This document shows positions 1 through 7,907 of a stretch of 59,914 bases of DNA, one piece after another. A model generated the notes under the pieces. The model saw nothing but the letters and a program-made list of their open reading frames with translations, made no database searches and was not told where the DNA came from. The position numbers and the translations under genes are program-made. How positions within the stretch are numbered: position 1 is the stretch's first letter; every line of letters begins with the position of its first letter. The stretch comes from a virus, in the IMG/VR virus record IMGVR_UViG_3300034374_007566, positions 1 through 59,914 of that record; one strand, written 5' to 3'.

Positions 1-95
1 GCCGCAACGAGCGTGTCGCCCAAATACGCTTTCGTCGGGTAGGCGGCAGAGCCCAGCCGTAACGTCGCGTCGGTGGTGCCGAGTTTCAGGGTCAT
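1..95 (-). CDS. N-terminal fragment of a tail/receptor-binding protein
   Basis: The first 31 codons of a minus-strand gene that runs off the left edge. The ATG at 95 overlaps the stop of the next upstream gene as ATGA, which fixes the start. The peptide opens MTLKLGTTDATLRLG and later has AYLGDT, the same LxLGxxxxT repeat that opens the LamG protein at 406-2025. This looks like a shared virion-anchoring N-terminus. Its C-terminal part may be the fn3-like fragment at 59678-59914 if the genome is circular, but a direct end-to-end join is not in frame. Confidence 0.6.
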   Translation of the reverse strand, partial: MTLKLGTTDATLRLGSAAYPTKAYLGDTLVA

Positions 96-409
96 GGGGT
101 TGTTGGGTCAGGGGGGAGGAGGGCGAGGGCTTCGGCCAGCGGCACTACTTCGACGGCAGGCAGCAGGATTGCCGGGTCAGACGCTGACCACATGCCATGC
201 AGCAGACCTCCAGGCATCACCTCTGTCAGCACATCGGCGTGCAGGTAAAACCGCCCGTCGGGCAGGCTGGCAGCAATCGGCCAGCAGTTTGGGCTGCCGT
301 GTGCAGCGTGCAGTTCCGAGAGCCTCTCAGCAAGCGGCTGCGGAAACACAAGGGCGTACTCCTTGCACCACTCCAAAGACACAGGAAACTCAACGTCCTC
401 CAGCGTCAT
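92..409 (-). CDS. Small tail-fibre-associated protein, copy A (105 aa)
   Basis: A 105-residue soluble protein with no family I can name. It is paralogous to the 101-residue protein at 57715-58020: both begin MTL-D-E-PV and both contain ILLPAVEVVPLA near the C-terminus and L-ELHA-HG in the middle. Each copy follows a LamG tail protein with an ATGA overlap (406-409 here). That fixed pairing suggests it is a chaperone or accessory subunit of the LamG protein, like small fibre-assembly proteins of other phages. This role is inferred from position only. Confidence 0.7.
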   Translation of the reverse strand: MTLEDVEFPVSLEWCKEYALVFPQPLAERLSELHAAHGSPNCWPIAASLPDGRFYLHADVLTEVMPGGLLHGMWSASDPAILLPAVEVVPLAEALALLPPDPTTP

Positions 410-2025
410 ACAAGCGGCCTCCCTAACGCAGAAATCAACGCGGTGTAGGCAGCATCGTAGGCGGCGGCTTGCGGCTGCGTCAGCGACAGGCCAATCGAAT
501 AACCGGCCAGCGGAAATGTCACAAATGCGCCCGGCGTGCCACTGTCGTTTGCCGCCGCTACATAGAAGTTTTCAGAGATCGCCCCTGGCGTGACGCTAGA
601 GGCTAGGCTGGCAATCGACGTGCCGCCCTCGTAAACGTCTAGCGATGTGGCCCCAGACCTGTTGGCGATGTAAAGACCGGCAGCAATGGTTGCTCCCAGC
701 GTTGCCGTTTGGGCTGGACTGTTTCCTCCCCAATAGCCACGCACAACCTGATCGCCTCCGGTAGTCCAACTGACTAGCCAGTATCGGTCTGTTGTGCTGA
801 CGTTTGCACCGACAGGGATCAAGAACGCAGCAGGTGTATGCGTGCCCATCCACGCCGCAATATGACCCGTTGCTGCGGAGGGAAGATCGTCAATAGCCAA
901 CCCTGTGTCTAAGTAGGCACTGGTGTTTCCCGTTTTTACCAAGCCTACCGTCGGACTGTAGTCGCCACTGACGAATGGGCCTGCTCCTGGGTTCGTATCG
1001 GTCGCGTTTCCGTAGGTCGTCCCGCCGAACGTCGGCCCCCGGTACAGCGGCACCAGCGCGGCGTTGAGCCCCGTTCCGGCGAACAGGTTGAGCCGGTAAA
1101 AGCGGTCGCGGATGGATGCCGCGTCGATGGCGTTGCAGAAGGTGTTGACCGCCGCCGCCGTCGATTCGCTGACCGTCCCGCCGTTGGCGTACACGCGGTT
1201 CACCCAATCCTGTGCGTCGGCGTTGCTCACCTGCGGGGCGAGGGTGATGCCCCACTTGCGGGCGAGGTAGTCGATCACCCGGCCCGCGTCAGCATCACTC
1301 ACACTGCCATCGTATAGTAGCAGTTCGCCAAACGCACCGGGCAAAATCGCTGTGTTGTTTGTAAACGCGCCGACATTGATGTGCTGCGACAGTCCGTTGC
1401 TTCCAACAGTGCTGTCTACCACTGACAGCGATTTGTTGTTTACCGCGCCAGAAGAACTAGCCCCATCAAACCGAAACGCACCGACAGCGATGTCGGACGC
1501 CTTCCAGTATCCGTAAATCTGAAATGCTGTACCCGCCCAGGCTTGTGTTGTGCTGTTCACAGTGCCAGAAAGAATAGCCCGCGTGCTGCCAGCACTCCCA
1601 TCAAACAATGTGCCGATACCACTGGCGTTAGCCTTGATCGCATAGAAAGCAGTGTACGGTTGCGACAGCCCAAGGTTGCTGCCTGTCGTAGTTAGCCAAG
1701 TGGCAGGCGAGGCTGCATATTGCAATCCTTTCCGGCTGCCGATGCTTGTGATCGTCGGCCTATTCCCCGCCGTCGCCTGCGTGGCGTGTCGGTTGTTCCC
1801 TGACTTGTCGCCCCAGTAGCCCACCGGATCGCTGGTTGCGGTGGCGGGGGTGGTGCCGTCGCTGTTCTGGAACAGCGTCGAACCGTCCGCCGCGTCCAGC
1901 CAGAGGGCCAGCCCTTCAATACTCGTCGGGTCAAACGCACTCACCTCCTCCGCCCCCAGGTACGCCGTAACGTCCTGGCTGCCGAGTTTCAGCGTTACGT
2001 CCTGGGTGCCTAGTTTCAGCGGCAT
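406..2025 (-). CDS. LamG-like tail/receptor-binding protein, copy A (539 aa)
   Basis: Starts with tandem LKLGTQDVT and LKLGSQDVT repeats (residues 3-20) and AYLGAEEV, then a concanavalin/LamG-type beta-sandwich domain (about 35-260) with GLALWLDAADGS, YWGDKSGNNRHA and a C-terminal DYLARKWG motif typical of LamG_3 domains. The C-terminal half (about 265-539) shares VNTFCNAIDAASIRDRFYRL with the second copy at 58017-59642. The likely role is binding a host-surface polysaccharide at the tail tip. Stop and next start overlap as ATGA. Domain call is firm; role in adsorption is inferred. Confidence 0.75.
   Translation of the reverse strand: MPLKLGTQDVTLKLGSQDVTAYLGAEEVSAFDPTSIEGLALWLDAADGSTLFQNSDGTTPATATSDPVGYWGDKSGNNRHATQATAGNRPTITSIGSRKGLQYAASPATWLTTTGSNLGLSQPYTAFYAIKANASGIGTLFDGSAGSTRAILSGTVNSTTQAWAGTAFQIYGYWKASDIAVGAFRFDGASSSGAVNNKSLSVVDSTVGSNGLSQHINVGAFTNNTAILPGAFGELLLYDGSVSDADAGRVIDYLARKWGITLAPQVSNADAQDWVNRVYANGGTVSESTAAAVNTFCNAIDAASIRDRFYRLNLFAGTGLNAALVPLYRGPTFGGTTYGNATDTNPGAGPFVSGDYSPTVGLVKTGNTSAYLDTGLAIDDLPSAATGHIAAWMGTHTPAAFLIPVGANVSTTDRYWLVSWTTGGDQVVRGYWGGNSPAQTATLGATIAAGLYIANRSGATSLDVYEGGTSIASLASSVTPGAISENFYVAAANDSGTPGAFVTFPLAGYSIGLSLTQPQAAAYDAAYTALISALGRPLV
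1085..1156. repeat. 72-bp near-identical segment shared by the two LamG genes (copy 1)
   Basis: This segment matches 58687-58758 at 71 of 72 positions, same orientation and frame, while flanking parts of the two genes differ widely. It encodes the residues around FCNAIDAASIRDRFYRLN. Identity at DNA level implies recent duplication or ongoing recombination between the copies. Confidence 0.9.
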
Positions 2026-2050
2026 GACGCTAGAGCCTCTCTCTTGGGAC

Positions 2051-2422
2051 TTATCGGTCCCAGCGCTTGTCGGATGATTCGTAGAGCCGCTCCAGCGACT
2101 GGTGGGCCGGCGTGCCGGCCGAGCGGTATCGCTGGTTCATGATTTGGATTTGCTCAGGGGTTAAGGGCCTTCCTTGGGATTCCGCCGTCAACGCATCAAG
2201 CACTCCGCCGTCCACAAACTTGTCGTAGTTAATGTGGTGGTTGTCCCCTGCCTGGATGTCCGCAACCGCAATCAACGCCGCGTGCCGCGCCATGGACGGC
2301 GACCGCGCGCCCCGAACCAAACGCAGCCTGCGGATCAGATCCTCCGGTGACCGAGAAGTGCGCAGGCTGGATTCCACCGCCGCTATATCGCCCGGCGTGT
2401 ACTCGTCAGTGTAAGTTGGCAT
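2051..2422 (-). CDS. Hypothetical late protein (123 aa)
   Basis: Unrecognised. A mostly alpha-helical, charged 123-residue protein lying between the LamG tail protein and small virion genes in the late operon, with short spacing (about 25 bp) to the downstream gene. An arginine-rich stretch RRLRLVRGARS sits near residue 31. There is no signal peptide or membrane segment. It is probably a minor structural or assembly protein by position. Confidence 0.6.
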   Translation of the reverse strand: MPTYTDEYTPGDIAAVESSLRTSRSPEDLIRRLRLVRGARSPSMARHAALIAVADIQAGDNHHINYDKFVDGGVLDALTAESQGRPLTPEQIQIMNQRYRSAGTPAHQSLERLYESSDKRWDR

Positions 2423-2431
2423 GAGGCTCTC

Positions 2432-2596
2432 TCAGGACGTAATGATGTAGAGCGTCTTGGCGTCCGGGGCCGAGAGAGCGTCGTAGTCGCTCTGGGAGAG
2501 GGTCACAATGTTGCGAATCTCCGTAGCCCCAGCGATGCCGGCGGCTACGCTTTTGACGGTGTCTTCAGAGCGAGGCGGGAATGATGGTACGGACAT
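2432..2596 (-). CDS. Small tail-associated protein with VTLSQSDYDAL motif (54 aa)
   Basis: A 54-codon gene filling the gap between its neighbours; ATG at 2596, TGA at 2432. The C-terminus reads NIVTLSQSDYDALSAPDAKTL followed by YIIT, which matches the (L)TQAxYDALxxxDxxTLYxI motif found at the ends of many phage tail or baseplate subunits. It is presumably a small tail component. Its short length and lack of other motifs limit the call. Confidence 0.65.
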   Translation of the reverse strand: MSVPSFPPRSEDTVKSVAAGIAGATEIRNIVTLSQSDYDALSAPDAKTLYIITS

Positions 2597-2598
2597 GG

Positions 2599-2925
2599 CT
2601 AACCCTTCAGGCAGACGGTCATGGCGCAGGTGGTATTGCCTGTCACCACCGGAACGACAAACGGGAAGGCAAAGCAGGCATCAGGCACCGGGTGGGCACC
2701 CACTGTCACAGCAGTTGTCACAGCGGAGCCATCGGCGTAGATCGCCAGGGGCGTTTCGTTCTGGCCGTGGGCACCGTACCAGTCGATCTGGGTGGCACCG
2801 GCCGTGTTGCCGATCAGCACCCCAGCACCAGCCATATGAGTGAAGGCGAACCGTGGGCTCGTTGACGCAGCGGCGCTGGACGCAACGATACTGACGGTGT
2901 TCTGGAACCGGGTGATTTCGATCAT
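2599..2925 (-). CDS. Hypothetical virion protein (108 aa)
   Basis: A 108-residue, beta-rich, Ala/Thr/Val-rich protein of the type seen in small phage head or tail decoration proteins. No family recognised. The start at 2925 overlaps the upstream stop as ATGA, so it is translationally coupled to the 177-residue gene. It lies in the portal-to-tail section of the late operon. Confidence 0.6.
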   Translation of the reverse strand: MIEITRFQNTVSIVASSAAASTSPRFAFTHMAGAGVLIGNTAGATQIDWYGAHGQNETPLAIYADGSAVTTAVTVGAHPVPDACFAFPFVVPVVTGNTTCAMTVCLKG

Positions 2926-3455
2926 TTGCCCTGCCTCTTCTTTGGATGTGCCTGCTTGTTGATGATCATCTCCCGCAGCTCGCCATCCTTCTTGCCAGGA
3001 TGCCGCTTGCGGTAGCGGGGCAGCTCCTCCTTAATGATTCGCTCATTCAGCACCGTCCGCTTGGGTGGCACGGGAGTCCCATGGTGGGTCACCGCACCTT
3101 CCACCGTCAGGTTGCGTTGCCTCGCTACCTTCTTAATGTCCGCCGTGGAGTCCACCCACGCCAAAGGATCACGGTGGGCCCGGCCATCGGCCAGGCCGCC
3201 CACATAGACCTTTCCGCTAGGGTCGATCCCGGCTGCACGGGCCTCCCGCAGGATGGTCTCTGCCTGCTTCTTGGGCATGTTGTCCAGCCACTGCTGGTTT
3301 AGTCGCCCCTCCATGAAGGCCCTGTCGGACCCTTTGGTCCCAGGAGGGCACTGAAGGGCGCACATCTCAGCCCATCGCTCACCGTAGGGCAGGGCCCTGC
3401 GGTAGGTTTCCTCAGCCTCCGGGCCCAGCCGGCTGATTGTCAGCGGGATTTCCAT
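2922..3455 (-). CDS. Hypothetical basic protein downstream of portal (177 aa)
   Basis: A charged, helical protein with a Lys/Arg-rich C-terminus (HPKKRQGK). It begins inside the portal gene with a 44-bp overlap in another frame. No catalytic motif seen. Its place directly after the portal suggests a head-completion or DNA-packaging accessory role, which is inference only. Confidence 0.6.
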   Translation of the reverse strand: MEIPLTISRLGPEAEETYRRALPYGERWAEMCALQCPPGTKGSDRAFMEGRLNQQWLDNMPKKQAETILREARAAGIDPSGKVYVGGLADGRAHRDPLAWVDSTADIKKVARQRNLTVEGAVTHHGTPVPPKRTVLNERIIKEELPRYRKRHPGKKDGELREMIINKQAHPKKRQGK

Positions 3456-5427
3456 CTGGCGGCTCCTGCCCCGGCGGAGGTCCTGGCGGCGGCGGGGGCG
3501 GCGGCGGCACCAGGTACTTACTCACATCGATGTCCATGGCCCTCCCCCAATCCTCCAACAAGGCGTTGAACAGATTCGGCATGCCGGCCTGCATCATGCC
3601 CTGGGCCACAGGCATCATGACCTGCATGGCCTGGTTGACCTGTTCGACCTTGGTTCCCTTGTTGGGCTTCCTCGCACTGCCGGCCTCCACGCGGAAGTCA
3701 AACTCCCGCAGAAGCTGCTCTGGGTCCATGCCCTGGACGTGCATCTGCCAGGCCTGCGCAGCCAAGGGCCCAAGGAGAGGGGCAACGTCCTGGGGCTGGA
3801 CCAGCCACCTCGCCAGGAAGGCTTCCTTGCGGGCCACCTCTGACAGAGCATCCTCCAGGGTGTTGGCCATGTCGTCGGGCCTCACGGAAATCTGCTCAGC
3901 CTTCACGGCGGCCTCTGCGGCACTCCTGAACTGATTTCTGGACATGCCATAAATGAGTTCTGTCAGACCCACCCGGCGGTCGAACAGCTCCGTGACCGCG
4001 GCAACGATGTTCCACATGTCCATGGATACGCCGGGCAAGTTGAACACGCTGATGATGTCGTTGACGTTCCGGCCAATGGCTTCGGAGATTTCAACGATTT
4101 TGAAGCCTGACTCATCCGAATCCAGAATCTTGGCCTTCAGGTCGTTGTCCGCGGCCTTGGCTACGCCGATCATCGTCTGGGACGAGGTGGCGATCTTGGT
4201 CGCCATGAACGACATCGCCCAGTTGATGAACCGCAGCTCACCAATCCCCGGTTTGATCAGCGAGATGGGATAGGAGTAGCCCGGCTTTTTGAACCACTGG
4301 AGAATGGTACAAGGCCAGCCGTGGGGCTCTGCCCAGAATGGAATCGGCCACTGGCAGGAGGCGAACAGTGCAGGGGGGACGCCCGTCTCGTCCACGTCCT
4401 CTTGGAGTAGTTCCTGCGGGACGTTCAGCGGGAAGTCCACCCCCTCCGCAACGACGATGTAGCAGTATTCGCCAAGGGCATCGAACTTGCCCCTAATCTG
4501 CTGGTCGGCGTCCTTCAGCCGGTCACCAAAGCCAGTCTTGGAATAGATTTCCCAATAGGTGACCAGGTCGTTGGTCTTGCCCATCTTCTTGCGAGTCTCA
4601 TAGCCCCGCTCTTTGCGGGTGCTGCGAGAATCGTAGCTCTCGGCGTGGCCCTTCAGGTCTTCTGGGTTCAGGCCAAACTTGGCGGCCACAAAGTCCTTGG
4701 GATGACACCTCCGCCTGGCCAGCCACAGGATGTCGTCCTGACTGTCGGCGTCCGGGTCCCAGACGATGTTGTCGAAGGACTCATAGAACGAAGTAGCGAT
4801 CCGCTGGTCGGAGCCGGGAGGCTGGTACAACTCCGTGAACCAGCAACTGGCACCTTTGATCAGGGCCTCGTCCACCACCATCCGGGACTGGTCCTTCAGG
4901 TTCATCTCATTGGCTGAGTAGTTCAGGTACTCATCCATCAGCTTGGAGATGACGTTCCGCCGCTCCGAGAGGAACTGGGTCTGCTGGACCATCTGCTGGT
5001 ACATCTGCATCATGGGGTCCGGCATCATCACCGGCTGGCCATCGGGCCCCATGACTGGCTGGCCGTCCGGACCCATCTGCGGGACCGGCGGCTGCGGAAT
5101 GATCCCCAGCATCTGCGGGGCGATGATCGGATGCTGGCGGGGCGTGCAGACCCGGGACGGGTTGCGGTGGTGGATGACTGAGCCAAAGAGCCGAACGGCC
5201 TCCCAGACCCGGTTGACGGTCATCCGGAAGGCCGGCGGCGCTAGGCCCTTGACAAACCCCTTCTCGCCCCGGCTGTACTCAGATTTGAACATCCATGCGT
5301 TGTCGCCGTCATAGAAGTTCATCGCCTCTTCGGCGTCCTCCTGGAAGGGCTTTTTATGCTCCTTGGCCAGGTGAATCTTTTCTAGCCACCCCTTAACGAT
5401 GGGGCGGAGCGGGTTTGTCTCAGACAT
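3412..5427 (-). CDS. Portal protein (671 aa)
   Basis: Forms the dodecameric ring through which DNA enters and leaves the capsid. The 671-residue size, the N-terminal region with FYDGDNAW and the WEIYSKTGFGDR and PGVSMDMWNIVAAV-type segments, and the place two genes from the terminase all fit podovirus-like portals. Residues about 105-140 hold a Pro/Met/Gln-rich insert (repeated MGPDGQPVM) and the C-terminus is a Pro-rich tail with a run of eight prolines, both likely disordered. The next gene starts inside its 3' end. Confidence 0.8.
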   Translation of the reverse strand: MSETNPLRPIVKGWLEKIHLAKEHKKPFQEDAEEAMNFYDGDNAWMFKSEYSRGEKGFVKGLAPPAFRMTVNRVWEAVRLFGSVIHHRNPSRVCTPRQHPIIAPQMLGIIPQPPVPQMGPDGQPVMGPDGQPVMMPDPMMQMYQQMVQQTQFLSERRNVISKLMDEYLNYSANEMNLKDQSRMVVDEALIKGASCWFTELYQPPGSDQRIATSFYESFDNIVWDPDADSQDDILWLARRRCHPKDFVAAKFGLNPEDLKGHAESYDSRSTRKERGYETRKKMGKTNDLVTYWEIYSKTGFGDRLKDADQQIRGKFDALGEYCYIVVAEGVDFPLNVPQELLQEDVDETGVPPALFASCQWPIPFWAEPHGWPCTILQWFKKPGYSYPISLIKPGIGELRFINWAMSFMATKIATSSQTMIGVAKAADNDLKAKILDSDESGFKIVEISEAIGRNVNDIISVFNLPGVSMDMWNIVAAVTELFDRRVGLTELIYGMSRNQFRSAAEAAVKAEQISVRPDDMANTLEDALSEVARKEAFLARWLVQPQDVAPLLGPLAAQAWQMHVQGMDPEQLLREFDFRVEAGSARKPNKGTKVEQVNQAMQVMMPVAQGMMQAGMPNLFNALLEDWGRAMDIDVSKYLVPPPPPPPPGPPPGQEPPDGNPADNQPAGPGG

Positions 5428-5441
5428 CGGAGTTTCCTGGG

Positions 5442-5747
5442 CTACTTCTTATTGCCCGGTGAACGCCGCTCCAGGGCCGAAAGCCGCTCGGAGAGCTGGG
5501 CAATCCGGGGGTCCCGCGGGCGGTGTTCCCAGGTGCCGAACTTCTTCCACTCCGGGTTGTCCGCCAGGCGGGGGTCATCGACGTGGTGGACAGACGGCTT
5601 TTCGACACCCCCGTACCCAGGGGACAGGGCCCACAGGTAGAGCGTGTCCCTGCCGACCTTGGCCACAAACGCCATCTGGGCCTCGGCACCCTCATGGGGG
5701 CGGAACAGGACGGTATCACCAAGACCGGCTTCAGGCATCGACCACAT
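5442..5747 (-). CDS. Small conserved phage protein between terminase and portal (101 aa)
   Basis: A 101-residue protein with an N-terminal beta-barrel-like half (GLGDTVLFRP, FVAKVGRDTLYLWAL) and a C-terminal helix ending SERLSALERRSPG. Similar small proteins occur beside terminase or portal genes in environmental phages, but I cannot give a family name. It starts 2 bp after the terminase stop and is clearly part of the packaging module. It may be an SH3-like adaptor, which is speculative. Confidence 0.6.
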   Translation of the reverse strand: MWSMPEAGLGDTVLFRPHEGAEAQMAFVAKVGRDTLYLWALSPGYGGVEKPSVHHVDDPRLADNPEWKKFGTWEHRPRDPRIAQLSERLSALERRSPGNKK

Positions 5748-5749
5748 AA

Positions 5750-7414
5750 CTAGCTCCTTGTAGGACCCAAACAGACGTAACCCTTACCATCCTCGCCCCG
5801 CCGCTTCTTTCTCTCCGCCAGCCACTTCACCCACCAGGGGTCGGCGGCCGGCGTAGACGGGGGGGCGTGGTATGACGGCTCATAGGCGCAGAGGTACTCC
5901 AAGCACTGGACGGCGTGGACTTCGCCGCGGGTGTTGGGCATGTCAGTGACGAACGCCCCGGAGTTGCTCTGGATCACTTTCTTCTTGTATCGCTTTATCT
6001 CCCGGATCAGCTCCGGGCAGGCTCCCTCCAGGAACCGCAGTTGTGTTGTTCCATCGCCCCGGATGTGGAGCATCTGCCTGACCAGGCTCGTCCTGGCGAC
6101 GATGTCATCCGATCCAGGGATGAACTGATGGCCGCCCAGTTGGAAGCGAATCTTCCGGTTTCTCAGTTGCTCTGAATACAGGTCGCACGGCAGCCGGCCG
6201 GAGCCAAGGTCTCTGAGCGTGCCGCCGTGCATGTCCATGATGGCCGCGTAGATATGCTGATCTCGCACCTTCTTGGCGAACTCCTCGCCCCAGATCAGTG
6301 CGTTAGCGTTACGGATGTACAGTTCGTCGTAGATTAGCAGGAATCGCTCGTCAGGTGGGACCGCCCCAAAGACACAAGCCATCACTGTGTGGCCGGGGTC
6401 AATCGCTACATAACGGGTCCACTCATGCGGTACGCCCCCTTCTAGGCTCATCATGTGGACTGGCGAGAAGTTGGGGTACATCAGGATGGAGTCCTGGGTG
6501 AACTCCCCCTCGGCCCGCATGCGAAGCTCGTCCACGCCCAGGGCCGACCACCGGGCGATGTTCTTCTCCTTCTCCTCCGGGTCGATGTGGTCGTTGTCCA
6601 GGAACCGATAGACAAACTTTTCGATTCTTGGAGGGTCGATGCCGTCCTCCCGCTCCTTGTCGGCTCGCTCGCACAGCCCCAGCAGGGCGTCGTTCTTGGA
6701 GTGCGGCATGGCTGACCACATTAGCCTTCCCTTGCGGTCAGCCAGGCGGGCCTGCATTTCACCCACCCAAGAGGGGTTTGATATATCTTCGTCCAGGTGG
6801 ACAAGGTCGGCCTGGAACCCCTGGGGCGGCTCACCCTCCGATGAGAAGAAGTGGACCGTCCAGCCGTTCGCCAGGACCACCCGTTGGCAGTAGCCGGCGT
6901 TCTTCAGGACCCAGGAAGTCTCTGAGACGAATCTTGGTGGCACCAACGGCGGGGCCGGCTTGGCCTCGGCCTTGCGGTCGGCATCCTTGACGGGATCGAA
7001 GGCTCGCCACTCCTTCGTCTCCTCGTCCTTAATCATTTTGAACGCCCCGGCTTTGAAGAGCATCGGGTAGCAGACCAGGCCGATGTGCGGCCAGTTCCTC
7101 CCAACAACCACCAGGTTGCCGCCCTCTTTGGGGTACTTCTCATGCGGGTCCTGGCCAGTCAGGGCACGGGCGTCTTCGACAAACGTGGAAAGGCTCTTGC
7201 CGCTTCGGTTGCCTCCAAGCACTATCCGCTCAGAGGCCGTGGAGGCGTGCATCAGCTCCTGGTGGGCCATCGGTCGATAGAGACGCAACGCCTCTATCTT
7301 CCGGCTCTTCAGCTCGCTCTGAACCTCCTTCAGGACGCTCAGGGAGTGCTGCGTGATGCCAGGGACGATAGGCGGCTTAGGAGGCTCTGGTATCTGGCGC
7401 GGGTGCTTCTTCAT
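5750..7414 (-). CDS. terL: Terminase large subunit (554 aa)
   Basis: The DNA-packaging motor and headful or cos nuclease. Walker A GGNRSGKS is at residues 67-74 and Walker B with catalytic acid (LVHLDED) at about 204-210. The RNase H-like nuclease domain begins near residue 335 with AIDPGHT (first metal-binding Asp about 339) and continues with IMDMHGG near 393. Length is usual for the family. The start lies inside the upstream zinc-finger gene (38-bp overlap), and the portal block follows directly. Confidence 0.92.
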   Translation of the reverse strand: MKKHPRQIPEPPKPPIVPGITQHSLSVLKEVQSELKSRKIEALRLYRPMAHQELMHASTASERIVLGGNRSGKSLSTFVEDARALTGQDPHEKYPKEGGNLVVVGRNWPHIGLVCYPMLFKAGAFKMIKDEETKEWRAFDPVKDADRKAEAKPAPPLVPPRFVSETSWVLKNAGYCQRVVLANGWTVHFFSSEGEPPQGFQADLVHLDEDISNPSWVGEMQARLADRKGRLMWSAMPHSKNDALLGLCERADKEREDGIDPPRIEKFVYRFLDNDHIDPEEKEKNIARWSALGVDELRMRAEGEFTQDSILMYPNFSPVHMMSLEGGVPHEWTRYVAIDPGHTVMACVFGAVPPDERFLLIYDELYIRNANALIWGEEFAKKVRDQHIYAAIMDMHGGTLRDLGSGRLPCDLYSEQLRNRKIRFQLGGHQFIPGSDDIVARTSLVRQMLHIRGDGTTQLRFLEGACPELIREIKRYKKKVIQSNSGAFVTDMPNTRGEVHAVQCLEYLCAYEPSYHAPPSTPAADPWWVKWLAERKKRRGEDGKGYVCLGPTRS

Positions 7415-7907
7415 GCGGTGCCGGCAACGCCTTAATGGTGATTGCCGTCTCCAGGAGTCGATCCCTCAGCTCCTCCTCCAGCTCTTCCTCACTCCACAGG
7501 GCAAGCGGTTTCTTGGCCCCGCCAAGAGCGGTGTTGTTGGTGACCAGCCGGACGATGGTCTCCAACTGCTTAGTTCGATGCGCCCCCCCTGGGGGTGAGT
7601 CGTAATACTGCTTCATGAAGAGGTTGGCAAAGCCCCGGACGCCCCCGGTGTACTCCAGGAGCGTCTCCAAAAGTTCCGCGGCATGCGGGATGTTCGCACC
7701 GCCAAGACGAGCCACCTGGCAGAACGTATCGACCGCATCGGCTTCGATCTTGTCTAGGCGTTCGTCCTTCTTCCGCTTGCGGCGTTTCTTCTCATACTCG
7801 CTGCGGCACTTCTTGCACTGACTGTGCCTGCGGCCATCAGAGGCCACATGGAACGCATGAAGGGGCAGGACCTTCTGGCACTTAACGCACTGCTTAGTAG
7901 ATGACAT
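7377..7907 (-). CDS. Putative terminase small subunit with N-terminal zinc finger (176 aa)
   Basis: A CxxC zinc finger (CVKCQKV, then CKKCRSEY, about residues 7-35) is followed by a very basic segment (KKRRKRKKDERL) and a helical C-terminal half. The gene overlaps terL by 38 bp and directly precedes it, the usual site of the small terminase subunit that recognises phage DNA. ATG at 7907 is preferred; an upstream TTG at 7916 is possible. A general DNA-binding protein such as an HNH remnant without catalytic residues cannot be excluded. Confidence 0.55.
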   Translation of the reverse strand: MSSTKQCVKCQKVLPLHAFHVASDGRRHSQCKKCRSEYEKKRRKRKKDERLDKIEADAVDTFCQVARLGGANIPHAAELLETLLEYTGGVRGFANLFMKQYYDSPPGGAHRTKQLETIVRLVTNNTALGGAKKPLALWSEEELEEELRDRLLETAITIKALPAPHEEAPAPDTRAS

